From Microbacterium sp. TPD7012 (GTDB lineage: Bacteria > Actinomycetota > Actinomycetes > Actinomycetales > Microbacteriaceae), in the NCBI RefSeq assembly GCF_003075395.1, contig NZ_QDFV01000004.1, forward strand, positions 124,399 through 188,398: a stretch of DNA of 64,000 bases, in the 5' to 3' direction. Numbering within the stretch: the stretch's first letter is position 1; each line of letters opens with the position of its first letter. Below are positions 58,993-64,000 of the stretch, one piece after another. The translations under genes and the position numbers were made by a program. The notes under the pieces are model-generated. The model was not told the origin of the DNA and searched no databases. It saw only the letters and a program-made list of their open reading frames with translations.

Positions 58993-59745
58993 TCACCGGG
59001 AGGAGTTCGCGGTGCGACCGCGCACGATTCCGACGAAGGTGTCGACGTCGGGCGTCGTGCGCTCGCGGGGCCAGACCAGGGCCACGGTCGACGTCGGCCC
59101 GTCGACCAGACGCCGGTGGTCGGCGTCCTTGCGGCGGTGCATCCGGGCCAGCGACATCGGCACGATCAGGATGCCGACCCCGGATGCCGCGGTGGCGATC
59201 GCCTCATGCGTCGGCAGCGGCGCGAATGCGGCCGGGACGGTGCCCGGCAGATCGAGCGGGCCGAGCACGTCGTCGGTCAGGCCGATGACGACCTCGCCCT
59301 CCAGGTCGGTCGCGGTGAGCTCGTCGACGGCCATGAGGTGCGAATCGGCGGCGGCGACCACGACCGGGATCTCGTCGTACAGCGTGATGATGTGCAGGGA
59401 CGGGTCGGTGAGCGGGAGCCGTACGAGGGCGGCGTCGAGCTCGTCGATCGCGGCACGCTGTCCGGCGACGTCGATCGGGACGAGTTCGAGCGGCACGCGC
59501 GGCATCCGCTGCTTCCACGCGTCGACCCACCTGCCCGGCGTCGCGCCCGGGACGACACCGAGCCGGAAGGTGCGCGGCTCCTCGGAGTCGGATGCGGGGG
59601 CGTCGAAGACGACCTTCTGATCGGTCCTCGCGGTCTTGCGCGGAGGCTTCGGGGGCGGGAAGCGCTCGGCGGGAGCGGCCTTGTTCCGACGCACGGGGGT
59701 CGGCTTGCCGGTTCCGCGTCCGGGTCGTCGTGCATGCTTCGCCAT
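58993..59745 (-). CDS. LysR substrate-binding-domain-like protein without DNA-binding domain
   Basis: 250 residues. The first 55 are basic, Pro-rich and disordered (RRNKAAPAERFPPPKPPRKT). The rest is a periplasmic-binding-like LysR effector domain: FRLGVVPGATPGRWVDAWKQ, LDAALVRLPLTDPSLHIITL, IPVVVAAADSHLMAVDELTA and GVGILIVPMSLARMHRRKD. The helix-turn-helix is missing, so it may sense a ligand through protein contacts. TACCCT lies seven bases before the ATG. Confidence 0.8.
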   Translation of the reverse strand: MAKHARRPGRGTGKPTPVRRNKAAPAERFPPPKPPRKTARTDQKVVFDAPASDSEEPRTFRLGVVPGATPGRWVDAWKQRMPRVPLELVPIDVAGQRAAIDELDAALVRLPLTDPSLHIITLYDEIPVVVAAADSHLMAVDELTATDLEGEVVIGLTDDVLGPLDLPGTVPAAFAPLPTHEAIATAASGVGILIVPMSLARMHRRKDADHRRLVDGPTSTVALVWPRERTTPDVDTFVGIVRGRTANSSR

Positions 59746-59792
59746 GGGGTCCAGGGTACCCGCCGGGGCGGACGACCCCGGCGGGCAGGCGC

Positions 59793-60131
59793 CTACTCGG
59801 CGGGAACGTGGCCGAGCGGATGCTGCTCGCCGCGGGCCGCGTTCCCGCGCTGCACCCGGCGGAGCAGGGCCGACGCGCCCGCGACGAGCAGGAGCACCCC
59901 GATCGTCAGGATCAGGAGGGTCGTGATCGTGACGGGCGTGAGAGACAGCGCCCAGTCGGAGATGCCCGCTCGGCGGTCGTCGTCGGCGATCAGCCAGAGC
60001 GAGATCGCCGACACGGCGGCGAACAGGAGCCCCCAGATGATGGCCGCCCAGCGCGTGCGCGGCAGCGTCGGCGTCTCGGCGGGGAGAGCGGATGCGACGG
60101 TCGTCGCGGGGGTCGTCGTCGGGATGCTCAT
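59793..60131 (-). CDS. Small two-helix membrane protein of the PspC operon
   Basis: 112 residues. Two membrane helices (WAAIIWGLLFAAVSAISLWL and TITTLLILTIGVLLLVAGAS) with a polar N-terminus and a basic C-terminal tail. Its ATG overlaps the stop of the PspC-domain gene (ATGA), so the two are made together. Function unknown; the context is envelope stress. Confidence 0.75.
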   Translation of the reverse strand: MSIPTTTPATTVASALPAETPTLPRTRWAAIIWGLLFAAVSAISLWLIADDDRRAGISDWALSLTPVTITTLLILTIGVLLLVAGASALLRRVQRGNAARGEQHPLGHVPAE

Positions 60132-61693
60132 CGCTGGTCCTCTTCCTCGGGTTCGATGACGGTGATGTTGATCTCGCCGCTGGTCTGCGCGATGGTCACG
60201 CGCTGCACGGTGGTCGTCGTGGCGTTCTCCGCGCCGATGACCTCGGAGACGACCGATTCGCCGCCGCGCTCCGTGCCGGTCCAGATGCCGCTGTCGATGA
60301 TCATGCCGGTGTCGGCCTCCACGCGGACCCAGCTCACGTCGGCGGTCCCGAGCATGGCACGCAGATCGAGCTGCACGCCGGGATCGACCGAGATCCAGGT
60401 GCTGCCGGTGCCCTTCTCGACCACGATCGGTCGGGGCGCGCCATCGTGCCTGTTCAGGGTGATGGAGAGCTCTCCGAACGGTTGCCGCACGTGAGCGGCC
60501 TCGTTGTTGGAGATCGATGCCCAGCCGAGCGTCACGTCCTGGAAGGCGGAGAAGCCGCCGGCGACGAGCCCGCCCGCGAGCGTGAGCACGGTCGTGAAGG
60601 CGAGGAAGCCGCTCCGCCGACGGAACGCGCCGGCCACGATCATCCCGAGCGCGAGCACCAGGGCCGCGGACAGCAGGCCGAGCGCGCCGCCCGAGCCGTC
60701 TGCGCCGCTCCAGAGCCCGACGACGGCACCGGTCACGATCGCGAGGCCGATCACGGATGCGACGATCGCGAAGCCCGCGCGAGGGTTCGAGGCGCGGCGG
60801 ATCCGGCGCCTCTCGGCGGCCTCCACGGCGAACACCGCGGCCTCGGCCTGGCGCTCGCGGCGGAGCTGGTCTCGGGCGGCGCGCTCGGCATCCTGCTGGC
60901 GGCGGCGCCAGGCCTGGTCCTGCTCCTTCCACGCCGTGTGCTGCACGCGCCACGCGGCGACGTCGGCGGGGTCCTGGACGCCGGCAGGCAGGGGCGCCGG
61001 GGGTGCGGGGGGAACCTCTCCGACGCCGTCGAACGGCTGTGCGGGTGCGGAGGTGGGTGCAGAAGCGGGTGCGGAAGTGGCGTCCGCCCCCTCGGCGGTA
61101 CCCGAACCGACGAGGGGGGCGGACGCGGCCGGGGCCGCCTGATCTGCGGAAGCCATCGGCAGATCAGGCGCGGAAGCACCCGGGGTGCGGCTCGCAGCAC
61201 GCACGATCAGGAAGAGCAGGCCGCCCACGACGACGAGGCCGACGATCCAGCCGAACAGCGCGAGCGCCGACCAGCTCTCGTAGCCGAACCCGAACAGCCG
61301 GCCGGTGAGCGGCGCCGTCGGGATGAGTCCGACGATCGCCATCCCCAGGATGCCGAGCTGCACCGGCTGGTAGTCCTGCCGGAGCAGGTCGCGGGCGTGG
61401 ACCCGTCCGTCGACATCGGGCAGCAGGGCCCAGGCCACGGCGTAGAGGAAGATCACGGGCAGGCCGAAGAGCGCCGCGACCACGAGCACGCCGCGCACGA
61501 TGAGCGGGTCGATGCGCAGCCGCGCTGCGATGCCTGCGGCGACTCCGCCGAGCCATCCGTCGGAGCGGGCGACGCCGAGACCGGCGACCCACAGGAGGAA
61601 GCGCTCGGCACCCTGCGGGGCGACCGGACCCGGGGAGCCTGCGCCGGGATCGGCGTGGTCGGCGGGGGGCGGAGGCGCAGTCGGAATCGTCAT
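60128..61693 (-). CDS. PspC-domain membrane protein
   Basis: 521 residues from ATG 61691-61693. N-terminal PspC domain: SDGWLGGVAAGIAARLRIDP, LIVRGVLVVAALFGLPVIFL. Two more helices, a Pro/Ala linker, an Arg/Gln-rich coiled coil (EQDQAWRRRQQDAERAARDQ), several further helices, and a C-terminal extracytoplasmic beta-rich domain (adhesin/DUF-like, SWVRVEADTGMIIDSGIWTG) end it. PspC proteins take part in envelope-stress sensing. It is divergent from the PspC-histidine kinase. A much longer in-frame reading upstream has no start support. Confidence 0.85.
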   Translation of the reverse strand: MTIPTAPPPPADHADPGAGSPGPVAPQGAERFLLWVAGLGVARSDGWLGGVAAGIAARLRIDPLIVRGVLVVAALFGLPVIFLYAVAWALLPDVDGRVHARDLLRQDYQPVQLGILGMAIVGLIPTAPLTGRLFGFGYESWSALALFGWIVGLVVVGGLLFLIVRAASRTPGASAPDLPMASADQAAPAASAPLVGSGTAEGADATSAPASAPTSAPAQPFDGVGEVPPAPPAPLPAGVQDPADVAAWRVQHTAWKEQDQAWRRRQQDAERAARDQLRRERQAEAAVFAVEAAERRRIRRASNPRAGFAIVASVIGLAIVTGAVVGLWSGADGSGGALGLLSAALVLALGMIVAGAFRRRSGFLAFTTVLTLAGGLVAGGFSAFQDVTLGWASISNNEAAHVRQPFGELSITLNRHDGAPRPIVVEKGTGSTWISVDPGVQLDLRAMLGTADVSWVRVEADTGMIIDSGIWTGTERGGESVVSEVIGAENATTTTVQRVTIAQTSGEINITVIEPEEEDQR

Positions 61694-61807
61694 GATTCGA
61701 TCCTGACGGTGGAGACTCCCTCCCTGCCATGGGGTGAACCCCTGAGCGACCCCTGATTCTGGCCGGGGGACGCCCCGGATGACCGGCCCGGATGATTGGA
61801 TGTCGAC

Positions 61808-63097
61808 ATGTCCTCTTCGGCGCCCGCCTCCGCGCGACCCTCCCGCGTCGCGGCGTCCGAACGCGCGCCCCGACCCGCGCTGACGCGCGACCGCGACTGC
61901 CTGGTCTCCGGTGTGAGCGCCGGTCTCGCCCGTCACCTCGGCGTGCGCGTCTGGATGGTGCGCGCGCTCTTCCTCGCTCTCGCGGTGTGCGGCGGCGCGG
62001 GCATCCTCCTCTACGCCTGGTGCTGGACGTTCGCGCCGTGGGCGGAGGGCGAGGAATCGCCGTCGAGACGGATGCCGGTGGCCTGGCTGCTGCTCGCGCC
62101 GGCGGTCGTGGGCACGCTCATCGTCGTGTTCTGGCAGGCCCGCGTCGGCGGGATCGACGGAGCCGTCCCGTCGGACGCCGCCGCCGTCGTCGTGTTCGCC
62201 ACCGTGGCCCTCGCGACCGGCGCCGGTCTCTGGGCGACCCTGATCGACCGGACCGATACGGCCCGCGGTCCGCGGCACACGATGACGCTGCGGATCCTCT
62301 CGGCCCTGCTCCTCGCGCTGCTGTTCGGCCTGCTCCTCACGAGCCCCGTGGGCAGCAGCGGGGTCGCGCTCGTGCTGATCCCGCTCGCCGGACTCCTCGC
62401 CGTCATCTCGTCGACGCTGATCCCGCGCTGGCGTGAGCTCGCGGGGGAGCGGGTCCGACGCATCCGCGAGGAGCAGCGCAGCGAGATGGCCGCGCATCTG
62501 CACGACTCCGTGCTGCAGACCCTCGCGCTGATCCAGAACAGGGCCGGCGCGTCGAGCGAGGCGGCGCGTCTGGCGAGAGCGCAGGAGCGCGAGCTGCGCG
62601 CCTGGCTGTACGACGGCGACGCCCCCGCCGACAGCGACCTGGCGACCGACCTGCGCGACTACGCCGGGGGACTGGAGCTCGACTACCCGGTGCGGATCGA
62701 CGTGGTGTCGGCCGGGTTGTCCACGGAGCGCGCGAGCGGCGAGCTCGCCGCCGCGGCACGCGAGGCGATGCTGAACGCCGCGCGGCATGCCGAGGGCGAG
62801 ATCTCGGTGTACATCGAGGGCAGCGCGACCGGCGTGGACGTGTTCGTCCGCGATCGGGGCACCGGATTCCGGCTCGACGACGTGCCGAGCGACCGGCTGG
62901 GTGTGCGCGAGTCGATCATCGGGCGCATGCGGCGTGCCGGCGGCTCCGGCACCCTGCGCAGCGACGAGAACGGCACCGAGGTGCATCTGCGCATCACGAC
63001 GGCGCCGCGCGGCTCAGCGGCCCCGTACCCGGCGGGCCCGCCGCAGGACGAGCCGACGGCGCAGAGTCGCCGCGAAGAGGAGGGCGACCGTGGCTGA
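61808..63097 (+). CDS. PspC-domain sensor histidine kinase
   Basis: 429 residues. PspC domain (CLVSGVSAGLARHLGVRVWM) and five or so membrane helices are followed by a HisKA_3 core: RSEMAAHLHDSVLQTLALIQ holds the phosphoacceptor His (about residue 231). The ATPase has N-box REAMLNAARHAEG and DRGTGFRLDDV plus GVRESIIGRMRRAGGSGTL. ATG 61808 is preferred to the TTG four codons upstream. It overlaps its response regulator gene by eight bases and is divergent from the PspC-domain protein; together they form an envelope-stress module. Confidence 0.92.
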   Translation: MSSSAPASARPSRVAASERAPRPALTRDRDCLVSGVSAGLARHLGVRVWMVRALFLALAVCGGAGILLYAWCWTFAPWAEGEESPSRRMPVAWLLLAPAVVGTLIVVFWQARVGGIDGAVPSDAAAVVVFATVALATGAGLWATLIDRTDTARGPRHTMTLRILSALLLALLFGLLLTSPVGSSGVALVLIPLAGLLAVISSTLIPRWRELAGERVRRIREEQRSEMAAHLHDSVLQTLALIQNRAGASSEAARLARAQERELRAWLYDGDAPADSDLATDLRDYAGGLELDYPVRIDVVSAGLSTERASGELAAAAREAMLNAARHAEGEISVYIEGSATGVDVFVRDRGTGFRLDDVPSDRLGVRESIIGRMRRAGGSGTLRSDENGTEVHLRITTAPRGSAAPYPAGPPQDEPTAQSRREEEGDRG

Positions 63098-63749
63098 CAG
63101 CATCCGGATCGTGATCGTCGACGACCATTCGATCTTCCGTTCCGGCCTCCGCGCCGATCTCGACGCGACCGTCGACGTGGTCGGGGAGGCCGCCGACGTG
63201 CCGTCGGCGATCGCGGTGATCCGCGAGACGCAGCCCGACGTCGTGCTGCTCGACGTGCATCTGCCCGGCGGAGGCGGCGACGACTCCACGGGCGGGGAGT
63301 CCGTCATCCGAGGGTCGATGCCGGTGGCGTCCCGGTTCCTCGCGCTGAGCGTGTCGGATGCCGCCGCCGACGTGGTGCGGGTGATCCGGGCCGGGGCCCG
63401 CGGATACATCACCAAGGGGTCGTCCGGTGCCGAGGTGAGCCGCGCCGTGCACGCCGTGGCCGGCGGCGATGCGGTGTTCTCGCCGAGGCTCGCGGGTTTC
63501 GTCCTCGACGCCTTCGGCGCGGTCGCCGGAGAGATCGCCACCGCGACCGACGAGCTCGACCGCCTCTCTGCGCGCGAGCAGGAGGTCATGCGGCTGATCG
63601 CTCGCGGCTACGCCTACAAGGAGGTCGCCTCGGAGCTCTTCATCTCGATCAAGACGGTCGAGACCCACGTGTCGTCGGTGCTGCGCAAGCTGCAGCTCTC
63701 GTCACGGCACGAGCTCACCGTGTGGGCGTCGGAGCGTCGCCTGCTCTGA
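63090..63749 (+). CDS. NarL/LuxR-type response regulator (partner of the PspC kinase)
   Basis: 219 residues. Receiver: IVIVDDHSIFRSGL, phosphoacceptor in VVLLDVHLPGGGG, YITKGSS for the conserved Lys. LuxR domain: LSAREQEVMRLIARGYAYKE then FISIKTVETHVSSVLRKLQL. GTG 63090-63092 follows GAGGAGGG at good spacing and overlaps the kinase stop by eight bases. It should control the divergent PspC operon. Confidence 0.93.
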   Translation: MADSIRIVIVDDHSIFRSGLRADLDATVDVVGEAADVPSAIAVIRETQPDVVLLDVHLPGGGGDDSTGGESVIRGSMPVASRFLALSVSDAAADVVRVIRAGARGYITKGSSGAEVSRAVHAVAGGDAVFSPRLAGFVLDAFGAVAGEIATATDELDRLSAREQEVMRLIARGYAYKEVASELFISIKTVETHVSSVLRKLQLSSRHELTVWASERRLL

Positions 63750-63772
63750 GGGTCGGCGATGCCTCCGCGCGT

Positions 63773-64000
63773 TCAGGCGGCGAGCCAGAGGCCCTTCGAC
63801 GTCGTGGCGACGGTGAGTCCGGCGGCGACCGTCTCGTCGTCGCCGATGCGTGCGCCGCGGACGATGCGCGCTCCGGGTCCGACCTCGGTGCGGACACCGA
63901 CGTACGCGTTGTCGCCGACGGCGGCACCCTGACCGATGTGCGCGTGCGCCTCGATGTGCGCACCCTCGCCGATCACGGCATCCGGTTCGATCCACGCGCC
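63773..64000 (-). CDS. Hexapeptide-repeat (left-handed beta-helix) protein, 5' truncated by window edge
   Basis: At least 75 residues are visible and the frame stays open to the window end. Hexapeptide repeats are clear: AVIGEGAHIEAHAHIGQGAA, VGDNAYVGVRTEVGPGARIV and ARIGDDETVAAGLTVATT. Such left-handed beta-helices occur in acyltransferases, sugar-nucleotide transferases and gamma-carbonic-anhydrase relatives. The N-terminal part is outside the window, so the class cannot be set. Confidence 0.8.
   Translation of the reverse strand, partial: GAWIEPDAVIGEGAHIEAHAHIGQGAAVGDNAYVGVRTEVGPGARIVRGARIGDDETVAAGLTVATTSKGLWLAA

Noticed and set aside
60128..62986. 952-codon reading of the PspC-domain gene
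   Set aside because: The extra 430 N-terminal residues are antisense to the PspC-kinase gene and lack any motif; ATG 61693 gives a normal PspC start.

Overview
This is a very GC-rich bacterial chromosome segment with dense, short-gapped operons, frequent 1-4 bp start/stop overlaps, and GTG or TTG starts. Gene content points to a high-GC actinobacterium: UTRA-type GntR regulators, LacI, PaaX, NarL/HisKA_3 two-component systems, PspC proteins, a DtxR/IdeR-like iron box, and many apparently leaderless genes. It looks most like the family Microbacteriaceae, probably Microbacterium. That assignment is inference from style and gene families; there is no rRNA in the window to prove it. I see no tRNA, rRNA, CRISPR array, transposase, integrase or phage gene, and no gene-free stretch longer than 300 bp.

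Layout. 1-6.4 kb: housekeeping and stress genes (end of an FMN reductase, DUF899, a DHA2 exporter, a YbdK carboxylate-amine ligase, CsbD, an 18-cysteine copper-storage-like protein, an FBP zinc-finger protein). 6.4-13 kb: a glycoside operon (GH3 enzyme, two ABC permeases, lipoprotein) with a divergent LacI regulator and a perfect palindromic operator. 13-17.1 kb: a kynurenine-pathway operon (kynA, a metal-dependent amidohydrolase, kynU, PaaX regulator). 17.2-22.9 kb: an amino-sugar import operon (lipoprotein, two permeases, GntR/UTRA regulator, NanE epimerase, BadF-type kinase) preceded by two DasR-like operators. 22.9-28 kb: divergent amine cluster (agmatine deiminase and amidase against TetR and a PLP decarboxylase).

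29-37.6 kb: a heterodimeric ABC exporter behind an iron-box-like palindrome, a TetR/metallo-beta-lactamase pair with twin operators, an isochorismatase-like hydrolase with an NCS1 permease, and an M18 aminopeptidase. 37.7-41 kb: a ykkC/guanidine-I-type riboswitch in front of a DMT exporter, then a divergent response regulator/histidine kinase pair with a 15-residue peptide gene between them and an unannotated structured transcription unit behind it. 41-48.7 kb: a phosphonate operon (GntR, phnD, phnC, fused phnE, FAD oxidoreductase, phosphonatase-like HAD hydrolase, alcohol dehydrogenase). 48.7-64 kb: mixed genes (CinA, FHA-like protein, two divergent DUF7882-like paralogues, SDR, EamA exporter, YidC paralogue, nitronate monooxygenase, a Phd/VapC-type toxin-antitoxin pair, PurU, a CPA2 antiporter, a PspC/histidine kinase/response regulator stress module) ending in a truncated hexapeptide-repeat protein.

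Two features cut across the window. A short repeat with core CCTTCGACAGGCTCAGGGAC occurs at seven loci, and in several it lies inside a reading frame, adding Ser-Thr-Gly-Ser-Gly-Thr-Gln-type linkers. Many genes have TANNNT exactly six bases before the start codon and no ribosome-binding site, which suggests leaderless mRNAs.
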